Positions 25,801 to 31,881 of a stretch of 64,000 nt of DNA are shown here, piece after piece (the stretch's first letter is position 1; each line of letters opens with the position of its first letter). Both the position numbers and the translations under genes were made by a program. The stretch comes from Desertivirga xinjiangensis (GTDB taxonomy: Bacteria > Bacteroidota > Bacteroidia > Sphingobacteriales > Sphingobacteriaceae): NCBI RefSeq assembly GCF_024436435.1, contig NZ_JAFMZP010000005.1:186001-250000 (forward strand), given 5' to 3'. The notes beneath the pieces are model-generated. The model saw nothing but the letters and a program-made list of their open reading frames with translations. It made no database searches and was not told the origin of the DNA.

Positions 25801-28628
25801 CTGCAGTTTTCGATAATGCCAGTGCAGGAACAGGTAAAAAAGTAACTGCCCAAGGCATGAGCTTAAGCGGCGAAGCAGCAGCAAACTATTCCTTGAAAGA
25901 AGTAACTAATACGACTGCCGACATCACTGCAAAAGAAATCACCGGAAGCTTCACGGCAGAGAATAAAGTGTACGATGGTACTGACGCAGCTACCATCCTG
26001 ACAAGAACAGTTACGCCGCTAAGTACAGACGAGGGTAAACTGGAGCTGACGGCTGGAACGGCAACCTTCAATAATGCCCATGCAGGAACCGGCAAAACGG
26101 TAACGGCAACAGGCATGAGCCTGAGCGGAGATGCAGCTGCGAACTACACTTTGAAGAGTGTAAATGCTACGACTGCTGATATCACGGCATTGGAGATCAC
26201 CGGAAGCTTTACGGCAGCCAACAAGGTATACGATGGTACGGCGGCGGCTACTATCTTAACCAGAACACTAATCCCGGTAGCAGGAGACGAAAACAAACTG
26301 AGTCTGACGGGCGGAACAGCAAGTTTCGATAATGCAAATGCTGGTACTGCTAGAACCGTAACCGCCACAGGCATGAGCTTAAGCGGCGATGCGGCAACAA
26401 ACTACACTTTAAAGAGCGTCAATACGACTACCGCCAGCATCACGGCTAAAGAAGTAGTGGGAAGCTTTACAGCAGATAACAAAGTGTACGATGCTACAGC
26501 AGCAGCAACCATCCTAACCAGAACAGTAACACCTGTAGCAGGCGACGAAAACAAACTAAGTCTCAATGGTGGAACAGCAAGCTTTGACAATGTTCATGCG
26601 GGTACAGGAAAAACGGTAACAGCAACAGGGATGACATTAAACGGTGCAGCAGCAGGTAACTATACCTTAAAGAGTGTAAGCACCACTACTGCCAACATTA
26701 CTGTGAAAGAGATTGCGGGAAGCTTTACGGCGGATAATAAAGTTTACGATGGGACAGACGCAGCTACGATCTTAACAAGAACCGTGACAGCAGTAGCAGG
26801 CGACGAAAATAAACTAAGCCTGACCGGTGGAACCGCCACATTTGCGAATGCTAATGCAGGCACTGGAAAAACGGTAACTGCAACAGGCATGACGTTGAGC
26901 GGAAGCGCTGCAGCTAACTATGTCTTAACCGGTGTAGGTACAACTACAGCAAATATTACGGCTAAAGTCATCACTGCAAGTGCAAGTCCTGTAACTAAGG
27001 TTTATGACGGTACTACTAACGCTGTTATCAACTTCAATACCTTTACTACCGCAGATGGTAAAGTAGGTAGCGACGATGTTGCAGTGGATTACGCTGCAGC
27101 AGCTTACGATAGTAAGAATGTGGGAACAGCTAAGGGTATCCACATCACTGGCCTGGCCTTGAAAGGATCAGCGAAGGATAACTATAGCCTGAATACGTTC
27201 AGCACCACCGGCGCGATCACCAAGGCTCCATTGACGATCACCGCCGAAAACAAAGAGAAGTTCCAGGGCTTGCCGTTGCCATCCTTTACAGCAGCCTTCA
27301 GCGGCTTTGTAAATAATGAAACAGCGGCAGTGTTAAACACCCAGCCGGGCTTCTCTACGACAGCTGACGCTATGTCGGCAGCGGGACCATATCCGATTGT
27401 GGTAAGCGGGGCAACAGCAGGCAACTACGAGATCACCCATGTGGATGGGGTGCTGACCGTAAAACCAGGCTTCCCAACCAGCATTACGCTGGTAGCAGCT
27501 ACGGTGTATGAAAATGCAGCATCCGGAACGCTGGCTGGAACACTAAGCTCTACTTCTGATGATCCGACGACTACCTTCAAATATGAACTTGTAGCAGGGA
27601 CAGGAGATACAGATAACGGTCTGTTTGAGATTGCAAGCGAAAGTAACGAGATCAGAACGAAAGCAGGACTGAACTATGAGAACAAACCAAGCTATCAGGT
27701 AAGGGTACGTTCGATAGCTCAAAACAGCCAGCTTCATTTAGACAAAGAGTTCACGATTGCTATCAGCAATGTTAACGAAGCACCGACTATCGATGCCCTG
27801 GCTAACTCGGCGATCTGCTACACTGAAGCACAGCAAACCGTGGAGTTAAGCAACATTACCCCCGGACCGGATGCTAATCAAACTACTATAGTATCAGTAA
27901 GCTCCAGCAATAACAGTCTGTTTGAAAGCTTAACGGTAACGCAGGCAGACCACAACAGAGCAGCACAACTGCGCTACAGACTGGCACCAAATGCCAGCGG
28001 TACAGCAGTGTTAACTGTGCTGATCCAGGACAACGGAGGAACGGCCAACGGAGGAGTAGACTTGAAAACTCAAAGCTTCACGCTGACGATAAATCAGCTT
28101 CCGGTGATTGCCATCAGTTCCGACAAAGGCACTACACTATCCAAAGGAGAGATAGCGGTACTGAAAGCAGATGTATCGGTAGCAAACAACGGCTTAATTT
28201 ACAGCTGGGCCGATGCCAATGGCATTATCAGCGTAGCCAGGAACGAGGCTACTCTGAATGTTCGTCCATCTGAAACAACTACTTATACTTTAACCGTTAC
28301 CAATGCAAACGGCTGCGTAAGTACCCAAAGCATCACGATCGAAGTACTGGCTGACTTTAAAGTAGTAGACGGCACCAACATCATCACACCAAACGGTGAT
28401 GACGTGAACGACAACTTCGTGATCAGAAACATCGATATGTATCCGAACAACGTGGTGAAGATCTTTGACAGAGCAGGCAGATTGCTGTATAGCAAGAACA
28501 ATTACAGCAACGAGTTCAACGGAACCTTCCAGGGCTCACCACTGGCGGAAGATACCTACTATTACGTAGTAGACTTTGGTCCGGGTAAAGAGAGGATTAA
28601 AGGATTTATTACCATAGTTAGAGATTAG
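16812..28628 (+). CDS. Giant multidomain surface protein, T9SS type B cargo (gliding-motility C-terminal domain), with YDG repeats
   Basis: This 3,938-residue secreted protein has an extended signal peptide (about 56 residues, cut near SSKA/QTT). In order: N-terminal module; FN3 (about 205-300); unassigned (303-550); IPT/TIG (556-640); seven FG-GAP/VCBS-like Ca-binding motifs of the form DxDGDGKxD (657-1016); several FN3 domains between 1020 and 1666 with jelly-roll-like spacers; bacterial Ig-like domains (about 1960-2430); FN3; an MBG-like domain (2530-2611); nine YDG repeats of exactly 86 residues and a divergent tenth (2612-3471); MBG; cadherin-like; PKD-like. The end (NIITPNGDDVNDNF to GFITIVRD) is the type B sorting domain. 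The likely role is a long stalk adhesin. The next gene encodes its PorP/SprF-type partner. Confidence 0.93.
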   Translation: MSYLYNYLIRKKWCNSSSVSNKATTGTSKARKQSFALILALLVLNVFALSYSSKAQTTVINFNNKNFGENVTYGSKIYQEGNIKITYSAANWFEDNNSGAGGSAALFAGAYTYATETVTIETVDGSELDFQSFWAHNYGTVYTSLEGFRNGTSTGTQTTGLPAQNTNGIVSLTNSVFDNVDKLVFTSSSGFFDLFDDLTFGPPVTSPAAPTLSAATSISATGFTVNWGAVTGASSYRLDVSTSSTFATASLVAGFENKEITGGSTTSQAVTGLSAGTTYYYRVRAVNSGGTSDNSTAGNQVTVTAAPAVTLNQGDLFFTEIDLINKEFRFVTLAEIPAGSEIYFTDRGWTGSKFVIPTSSTATAGEGTFKWVPVAKVPAGTVFKVKITGSGNTSVKGSVTLTNQTTNQNKSSEVVVVGGYSATLADWSASLPFVISGEQLFFYQGSSVSPVFITGFNNTLSAPAPSYWDTSISDNTLYQSVLPSSLAVGNSVSMIHDANKGDFYTYTGPTTKVDRAAWLARLSNRANYGGSNTSGSPTTAIGTSILIGTETAPAAPTITFFSPASGPVGTTVSITGTNFNTTAANNIVYFGATKATVTFATATSLTVTVPGGASYQPITVLNTASSLVAQSTKPFNPTFVMASGNSFPATSYGFVNGSEVAIIDLNGDGKPDIASANATGANGVGGYLNAFTNNTSSAISFSAANTFSSGDNPTSAAYADFNGDGKMDFVLANNSGGSVSVFENNTSGATISFKAQLNLNLGTIPEVARVADLDGDGKIDIVVTTPWDNSVSIFKNTSSGGVTSFAAKETYSTGSCTNVAVADFDNDGKIDMAVLRNDPSRRILLIKNNSTPGSFSFSSSSQAIDILYPRNIAVADFNTDGKTDIAIGFEEDGSGLSKQIQIFKNTSSIGLNFEPQAAISLPTGAGMLAQGDLDGDGKPDLAIASNYNYSALALRNNTSGSTISFAIKEIKAATTTGDSQFGDVASVAIGDVDADGKADVVMTSGYDDKLYVLKNNLDFYDPAIPSGLSVTAGNARNDLSWTANTESDLKEYRLYSGTSTNPTTLLATITKPTVTYSHTGLTNNTTYYYKITAVDNAGNESAKSAEVTRKPIAPAVTPPGKPDRPSPSLVTSNSFKLNWTPVKNAASYQLDVSTSKDFSTFISGYSSKSITGLTEELTGLTPGTFYYFRLRAVNDGGAGDNSLLNTQRTHLAGTTVYTFNEGTNAGSGENWTWTEPGKTHPLTLKITGSKEGEVYGGGFDLGSSVEYAISNSGVNGASLVATISIPGYTFDLKSLKIADGTSNWEPLPLATYSFTTSKGGELSGELPYAVAPNDYVTLIGSGSAYESLSFIKITFNDGDMPFLYLEDLEINNIRVAITAPIATTTAVATKTSTTATLPGAVSDGGAETTITFEYGTNADLSGAASVNASPDKIAAGAGSTNVSAAITGLIGGTTYYYRVKAVNTAGTTTGDIKSFVTDLAIPSAPTLSAATSVTDNSLTINWAAVSGADSYKLDVSVYSDFKSHVSGYYDKTIISTSEVLSGLNPGTTYYYKVRAVNTSGTSTNSTTGSQITIPAAPNLYATNEVNPGGFTLHWGSNGATSFRLDIATSNDFAPGALLSGYTNKEVTLGTSLTVTGLAEGTTYYYRIRAVNAGGTSPNSAVGSQITPLAASAISFKDSYEQDPVTFYSWEMADGRHIYVGGPGFDGGYYELKFNQVENRWEIGIAGDEEILYYNTNPTSLIPPSFTYSSITSGGWESAGENDEKLEVLSGNVTNGEVALAASPTLKFSNSDGFTDHIANDGDGGSMVIKDLNLQVRPVNSSGVTLTEKQLKLHDNTQLNWESYPPIIVYGGSDMASFYGWSIKSNNGDNFSLESVDFHDWGSREGDVFKIEAFEGGEPKGSLDFNGNKTSHYVGLSQASSELSLTLPAVFKNVDEVRIYKKDGVDSYIALNNIKVGTPLSSTAVSSIARKSSINPTNATTVEYTVTFAADVTGVDAGDFELTKTGTADGSVGTPDGSGKVWTVPVTSVKGAGTLRLDFVGTSGVTPNVSESFTKGEEYTVDHVAPALVIKSDKSKLKTDETAVITFTFDEDPGMTFTDTDVSVSGGILGAMSGSGVTRTATFTPDANIDNGTASITVAEAAYTDAVGNPGTAGLLPSLTFDTKAPAAPVVVALADGTYTNDNDPTFTGTAEPGSIVKIYVNDVLRTPTKTADGSGNWTITPLGAYLDGANTVKATASDEAGNTSPESNTNTFYIDAVAPKVTSIKRQTPSSEKTNADELTFRVTFSEKLSGVKTEHFSVSGTTASVGALQEITEGTVFDLPVSGGNLASLDGEVSLSISSVSGIKDIAGNVLSSFTPTDANEKYTIDNTAPVITGVAEGEVYTSDRAISFNEGKGQLGTETFTSGSTLSTEGPHSLVVTDAAGNSTTVKFIIDKTAPLTPANFVLTTKDKAIKLNWDANSEGDLAGYKVYWGTASNSLNELADKTALELSHEHLSLNNGTTYYYTIKAYDKAGNESVASAVKSGTPKSGQVITFNPLTAVTYGDGSFDLSATSTSGLEVEYISDNKDVATVSGKTVNIIGAGSAKIIAKQTGSEAYSAADEVEQTLEVKKKEIAGSFKAKNKVYDGTKDATITDRSVTPLAADAGKLELAGGTATFADANAETAKTVTATGMSLSGEAAGNYTLTGVNTTTADITALEIAGSFKAKNKVYDGTNGATITDRSVTPLAADAGKLELTGGTASFDNANVSTAKTVTATGMSLSGEAAGNYTLTGVNTTTADITALEIAGSFKAKNKVYDGTNGATITDRSVTPLAADAGKLELTGGTASFDNANVSTAKTVTATGMSLSGEAAGNYSLTGVNTTTADITALEIAGSFKAKNKVYDGTKEATITDRSVTPLPADAGKLELTGGTATFDDASVSTAKAVTATGMSLSGVAAGNYTLTGVNTTTADITVLEIAGSFTADNKVYDGTADATILTRKVTPLDADKDKLSLTGGTAVFDNASAGTGKKVTAQGMSLSGEAAANYSLKEVTNTTADITAKEITGSFTAENKVYDGTDAATILTRTVTPLSTDEGKLELTAGTATFNNAHAGTGKTVTATGMSLSGDAAANYTLKSVNATTADITALEITGSFTAANKVYDGTAAATILTRTLIPVAGDENKLSLTGGTASFDNANAGTARTVTATGMSLSGDAATNYTLKSVNTTTASITAKEVVGSFTADNKVYDATAAATILTRTVTPVAGDENKLSLNGGTASFDNVHAGTGKTVTATGMTLNGAAAGNYTLKSVSTTTANITVKEIAGSFTADNKVYDGTDAATILTRTVTAVAGDENKLSLTGGTATFANANAGTGKTVTATGMTLSGSAAANYVLTGVGTTTANITAKVITASASPVTKVYDGTTNAVINFNTFTTADGKVGSDDVAVDYAAAAYDSKNVGTAKGIHITGLALKGSAKDNYSLNTFSTTGAITKAPLTITAENKEKFQGLPLPSFTAAFSGFVNNETAAVLNTQPGFSTTADAMSAAGPYPIVVSGATAGNYEITHVDGVLTVKPGFPTSITLVAATVYENAASGTLAGTLSSTSDDPTTTFKYELVAGTGDTDNGLFEIASESNEIRTKAGLNYENKPSYQVRVRSIAQNSQLHLDKEFTIAISNVNEAPTIDALANSAICYTEAQQTVELSNITPGPDANQTTIVSVSSSNNSLFESLTVTQADHNRAAQLRYRLAPNASGTAVLTVLIQDNGGTANGGVDLKTQSFTLTINQLPVIAISSDKGTTLSKGEIAVLKADVSVANNGLIYSWADANGIISVARNEATLNVRPSETTTYTLTVTNANGCVSTQSITIEVLADFKVVDGTNIITPNGDDVNDNFVIRNIDMYPNNVVKIFDRAGRLLYSKNNYSNEFNGTFQGSPLAEDTYYYVVDFGPGKERIKGFITIVRD
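24645..27223 (+). repeat. Nine exact 258-bp tandem repeats plus a divergent tenth (YDG domains)
   Basis: Repeat units start at 24645, 24903, 25161, 25419, 25677, 25935, 26193, 26451 and 26709, each exactly 258 bp (86 codons). A diverged tenth unit starts at 26967 and ends near 27223. Each unit has the pattern (E)I.GSF.A.NKVYDGT..ATI..R.VTP followed by LTGGTA.F and VTATGMSLSG.AA.NY.L. Units 2 and 3 share 194 identical bases (24903-25096 equals 25161-25354), which shows recent duplication or gene conversion. Units 1-4 form one subgroup (FKAKNKVYDGT) and 5-9 another (FTA.NKVYD). Confidence 0.95.
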
Positions 28629-28660
28629 GATCTGGGCATTAATAAGCAAATACAACAAGA

Positions 28661-29599
28661 ATGAAAACTTTAAACACCATACAAAAGCTAATCAGCAAAG
28701 CAGGGAGCCTCTCTCTGCTTCTGTTAGCCGGCTTAACTGCCGATGAAGCCCAGGCACAGCTAAACCCGCTGGGCGCCACTTACTACCAGAACCCCTATAT
28801 TCTTAATCCTGCAATGGCAGGAGTGGAAGAAGGCGTACAGCTGGATCTGGCAGCGCGCCAGCAGTGGAGCGTATTACCAGGGGCACCCAAAACGCAGTCG
28901 ATCACGGCCGTATATGGTTCGGGAAAGAAAGCAGGGGTAGGGTTGAACCTTTACAACGATGAGGCCGGTCTGATCAAAAATACCAGGTTAGCAGCCAGCT
29001 ACGCTTATCATCTTCCATTAAACAGCGAAGGCCAGCGTCTTAGCTTCGGGGTATCCCTGGGAATGATGTACGAACGGATCATGAATGATCAGATGGACGG
29101 AGATCAGAATGATATGTCGGTAAGCCGCTTTCAGCAAAGGGAAACCTTTATCGATGGCGACTTTGGAGCAGCCTATGTAGGCAGCAGGTTAACGGCTCAG
29201 TTTGCCCTTCCTAACCTCAAGTCTTTCTTCAAGCAGGAAGAAGCACAGGGCAGCGAGCTGGTAGACCGCTCCGGGTACTTTGCTTCCCTGAGCTACAAGC
29301 TCAACTTCCCGAATGCGGTAGATGGTTTGGGGCTGGAACCAACAGTTCGGTACCGGGATATCCGGGGACTGGACAATATCATAGATGTCGGAACGAATAT
29401 TACCCTTGCCCGGGAGCAGGTGAACGTGCTGATGATGTACCATACCACTCAGAACCTTTCAGTAGGGATGGGCGTAAAGGCAAGTCCGGCCATCAGGATC
29501 AACGGTATGTACACATCAGGTACAGCAGACCTTGCTGGTTACACCAACGGTAACTTTGAGCTAAATCTTAAGCTGAACTTGTCGAAACTGAAAAAATAA
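28661..29599 (+). CDS. PorP/SprF-family type IX secretion system membrane protein
   Basis: This 312-residue outer-membrane beta-barrel protein has an N-terminal signal peptide (LSLLLLAGLTADEAQAQ). It carries the family hallmarks near the start (YYQNPYILNPAMAGVEEG, ARQQWSVLPGAPKTQ), and its C-terminal strand ends ELNLKLNLSKLKK. PorP/SprF proteins are encoded beside type B T9SS cargo and are needed to export or attach that particular partner. Here the gene starts 32 bp after the giant cargo gene and ends at a terminator, so the two form an operon. The core T9SS genes (gldKLMN, sprA) are elsewhere. Confidence 0.93.
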   Translation: MKTLNTIQKLISKAGSLSLLLLAGLTADEAQAQLNPLGATYYQNPYILNPAMAGVEEGVQLDLAARQQWSVLPGAPKTQSITAVYGSGKKAGVGLNLYNDEAGLIKNTRLAASYAYHLPLNSEGQRLSFGVSLGMMYERIMNDQMDGDQNDMSVSRFQQRETFIDGDFGAAYVGSRLTAQFALPNLKSFFKQEEAQGSELVDRSGYFASLSYKLNFPNAVDGLGLEPTVRYRDIRGLDNIIDVGTNITLAREQVNVLMMYHTTQNLSVGMGVKASPAIRINGMYTSGTADLAGYTNGNFELNLKLNLSKLKK

Positions 29600-29631
29600 A
29601 AACAGAACCCGATTTTCCCGTTTTACTTAAG

Positions 29632-29663
29632 AAAGGCAGGCGCCTAATTCAGCGCCTGCCTTT
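29632..29663 (+). terminator. Rho-independent terminator closing the cargo-PorP/SprF operon
   Basis: A perfect 12-bp stem AAAGGCAGGCGC (29632-29643) / GCGCCTGCCTTT (29652-29663) with an 8-nt loop, 32 bp after the stop. It can act in both directions. Confidence 0.9.
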
Positions 29664-29665
29664 AG

Positions 29666-29776
29666 TTATAGGCTATCGTGCAGCTCGTCTATGCGCTCTA
29701 CAGCCTTATCAAGAGGTTTAGAACGGGAGATGCTGCCGGTAAGAAAGTCGTTTAGGAGATTTTGCTCAACTAACTG
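29666..29776 (-). pseudogene. Short 3' remnant of an unidentified gene
   Basis: In the minus direction 36 codons without a start codon read QLVEQNLLNDFLTGSI, then SRSKPLDKAVERIDELHDSL and a stop at 29666-29668, preceded by an in-frame stop. The charged helical composition looks coding rather than random. It may be the C-terminal tail of a gene whose body was lost. I cannot name the family. Confidence 0.3.
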
Positions 29777-29793
29777 TTACACAGAAATACTTC

Positions 29794-30687
29794 CTACCGT
29801 CGCTCTTTACTTGTAAGATAATCGATTAGGTATTGAGGCCTGTCCGTCTGAATGATTCTTGAGCCAAGGGTTTCAATCAGGTAGCCGTAACCTTTATCAG
29901 GATTCTCAAGAGACATATCATCATCGTGTCCACCAGCCATGGTATCCCAAAGCGTGTTATACCAGATAAGGCTTTTTCCTCTTAGAGATGCCGCTAATTG
30001 CCGGGGAAGCGGATTAGAGTCTGAAACAAAAAGAAGCTCAAATGCCACTGGATTCAGTTCTTTTAAATGATCGTTCACCATTTCCATGGCACCATTTTTA
30101 TCCAGATTCACAATCGGCATATAAATGATCTTTCCGAGGTATTTACCGAACTCCTGCTTAACTTTTGCCGCTGGTGCTGAACCTTTCATAATCACCTGAT
30201 GACTGGTACCTGTTTTTTCCAGCAATTCGTACACCTGGTCAAAAAAACCATAGGCTTTGTCGAGATTGATCATGATCTTTCCTTTGGAGAGGATAAGCGC
30301 TTCTTCCAGAGTAGGAACCCTGTGCTTCGTTTTAATGTTAGCGCCATTTTTTAACTGCAGCGTCCTGATCGAGTCAAGGGGCCAGTCGCTGATCTTTCCC
30401 TTGCCAGTGGTAGTACGGTCCAGCGTATAATCATGCATGAGGATGAGCTTGCCGTCTTTGGTTTTTTGTACATCCAGTTCCACTATATCAACGCCCATTT
30501 TTATAGCATTTTCAATCGCTGCAAGCGAGTTCTCAGGAGCATACCGCCAATCGCCACGATGAGCGGTAACCAGTACCTTGCTGGTGTTTTTATCAAACAG
30601 TGTTTTACGTATTTCGGCCGCCCTGTCTTGCGCCAGACCCCGAAGTGCCGCGAAAAAGAAAAACCAGATTAAGAGCTTATTTTTCAT
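29794..30687 (-). CDS. Glycerophosphodiester phosphodiesterase family protein
   Basis: The 297-residue exported GDPD-fold enzyme has an N-terminal signal sequence (LLIWFFFFAALRGLAQ). Catalytic and metal-binding residues are in place: His43 and Arg44 in AHRGDWRYAPENS, Glu70 and Asp72 in VELDVQ, and His85 in LMHDYTLDRTTTGKG. GDPDs cleave glycerophosphodiesters to sn-glycerol 3-phosphate and an alcohol; periplasmic members in this phylum may act on other phosphodiesters. The gene stands alone, converging with the PorP/SprF gene across a bidirectional hairpin. No transporter for glycerol phosphate is adjacent. Confidence 0.9.
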   Translation of the reverse strand: MKNKLLIWFFFFAALRGLAQDRAAEIRKTLFDKNTSKVLVTAHRGDWRYAPENSLAAIENAIKMGVDIVELDVQKTKDGKLILMHDYTLDRTTTGKGKISDWPLDSIRTLQLKNGANIKTKHRVPTLEEALILSKGKIMINLDKAYGFFDQVYELLEKTGTSHQVIMKGSAPAAKVKQEFGKYLGKIIYMPIVNLDKNGAMEMVNDHLKELNPVAFELLFVSDSNPLPRQLAASLRGKSLIWYNTLWDTMAGGHDDDMSLENPDKGYGYLIETLGSRIIQTDRPQYLIDYLTSKERR

Positions 30688-30744
30688 AATTAAAAAAATA
30701 ATAACAGATGAAGAAGCTCCATCTGTTATTTGTGATGATCAATT

Positions 30745-30906
30745 TTAAAGTTGCCAGAACAGGAAAATGATCCGAAGGAGCATCGCATTTTCATGCCGGT
30801 ACAATAGTTTCCAATACCGGTTGTAAATGATTTCATAGGCATGATGATTACCTGACTGAAATACAGACAGAAGTTCCTTGTCGCTTAAATGTGATAGTGA
30901 TTTCAT
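30745..30906 (-). pseudogene. Truncated ECF RNA polymerase sigma factor (N-terminal fragment)
   Basis: The frame starts MKSLSHLSDKELLSVFQSGN and continues HHAYEIIYNRYWKLLYRH, which is the region 2 start of Bacteroidota ECF sigma-70 factors. The match is lost after about 40 residues and the frame stops at residue 53. Normal length is about 190. No anti-sigma FecR gene or TonB receptor remains beside it. It is a relic of a third ECF-type regulatory locus. Confidence 0.7.
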
Positions 30907-31257
30907 CCCCGAATAACCTTTGTATTAACTCAAGTTGGGCTAATCGTTGTATTCGTCTGTAAAGGTTGGGTTTTTGCTGAAAATAAAAGTTATAAGGGGT
31001 ATTATTAAATTGTTAAAGTTGTCAGCCTCTCACTCCTCAGCCATACCAGGGAAGATCTGCCAAACCTTGGGAATAACTAATAGTTAACTTTAATAAATTA
31101 CATAAATCACCCGTTTTGCATTATTGTTTTGCCGAACCAGGTACGCGTTTGGATGCGTTTGGTACGGGTGATTCCCAGTTGCTTCCAAAATCCTTTCTTA
31201 ATCTTAGGTTAAAGCTATTTTTACGCAGCTGTTAAACGTGACCTTAATATACAGTTA

Positions 31258-31365
31258 ATGTTGATCGATAGTTTTGACACGATTAAAGAAATTGCCCATA
31301 GCTCAGGTATTAACATATGGAAATTGTCGATCATGACACAGGTGGATGCTGACGATTGCCAATAA
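31258..31365 (+). other. Small 35-codon frame, possible gene remnant
   Basis: ATG at 31258 opens a 35-residue frame with the look of a helical protein start (MLIDSFDTIKEIAHSSG, then INIWKLSIMTQ). The pattern is loosely like the beginning of iron-sulphur L-serine dehydratase alpha chains, but the match is too short to trust. It could be a remnant, a small protein or chance. Confidence 0.2.
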
Positions 31366-31513
31366 AATTCGCTGAACGTGTTAACGGAAAATAAACATGT
31401 TTTCTTGGGTTTTGTATAGTAGGAAGTACAGCTTCGCCCTTAAATTTCTCGTCCTGAGAGTAGTAAATTCACATTGGCAAGGTTTCTGCAAGGTTAAAAG
31501 AAATACATATCTT

Positions 31514-31747
31514 ATGAAAAAGTTGAATATGGCGTTAATGTTAGCCTTTATAAATGTGATGGCATTTGCACAAGAAAAGGCTGTAGACGCAAACGTAGAT
31601 TTAAATGTCAATGATGGTTCTGGTGGAGGTTCCTTTCCATGGATGTATTTAATCGGAGCAGTACTTTTGATCGTCCTTCTTTTTGCCTTACTAGGAGGTA
31701 GAGGCAGAGACAGGATTGTTGAAAAAAGGACCGTCGTGAAGGATTAG
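31514..31747 (+). CDS. Small single-pass membrane protein, unknown function
   Basis: This 77-residue product has an N-terminal signal sequence (MKKLNMALMLAFINVMAFAQ) and a short acidic Gly-rich segment (VNDGSGGGSFP). One transmembrane helix follows (WMYLIGAVLLIVLLFALLGG), then a basic tail (RGRDRIVEKRTVVKD). The ATG at 31514 is chosen over an upstream frame opening at 31397 because the signal peptide begins here. I do not recognise a named family; similar short signal-peptide plus TM proteins occur in Bacteroidota. It is monocistronic, ending at a strong terminator. Confidence 0.7.
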   Translation: MKKLNMALMLAFINVMAFAQEKAVDANVDLNVNDGSGGGSFPWMYLIGAVLLIVLLFALLGGRGRDRIVEKRTVVKD

Positions 31748-31768
31748 AAGTGTTAATCGGAATATAAG

Positions 31769-31800
31769 AAGACTGAACCCTACGTTCGGTCTTTTTTTTT
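31769..31800 (+). terminator. Rho-independent terminator after the small membrane protein gene
   Basis: AAGACTGAAC (31769-31778) pairs with GTTCGGTCTT (31784-31793), one G-T pair, and is followed by a run of T. Confidence 0.88.
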
Positions 31801-31881
31801 GAATTTACTTTAGCAGGCCTTCAACAACTCGATAGGAAGAAAAAGGTTTATATATTTACTCTCAATATAACCTTATTAAGC

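Larger units (their letters stand above)
30688..31513. other. Gene-poor interval with remnants and a long inverted repeat
   Basis: These 826 bp hold no full gene. They contain a truncated ECF sigma start (30745-30906, minus). A 10-bp perfect inverted repeat AATCACCCGT (31105-31114) / ACGGGTGATT (31164-31173) encloses direct repeats of GCGTTTGG. A 35-codon frame at 31258-31365 is listed separately. The mixture suggests a site of past insertion and deletion. Confidence 0.5.

Noticed and set aside
24434-26590. A ladder of regularly spaced minus-strand frames of 62-130 codons across the YDG array
   Set aside because: They recur because the sense repeats are an exact multiple of three; composition is Val/Ala/Ser-rich antisense of the repeats and no start signals or homologues are apparent.
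24645-27223. Regular repeats that could suggest a CRISPR array
   Set aside because: Units are 258 bp, contiguous and in frame, without spacers; they encode protein domains.
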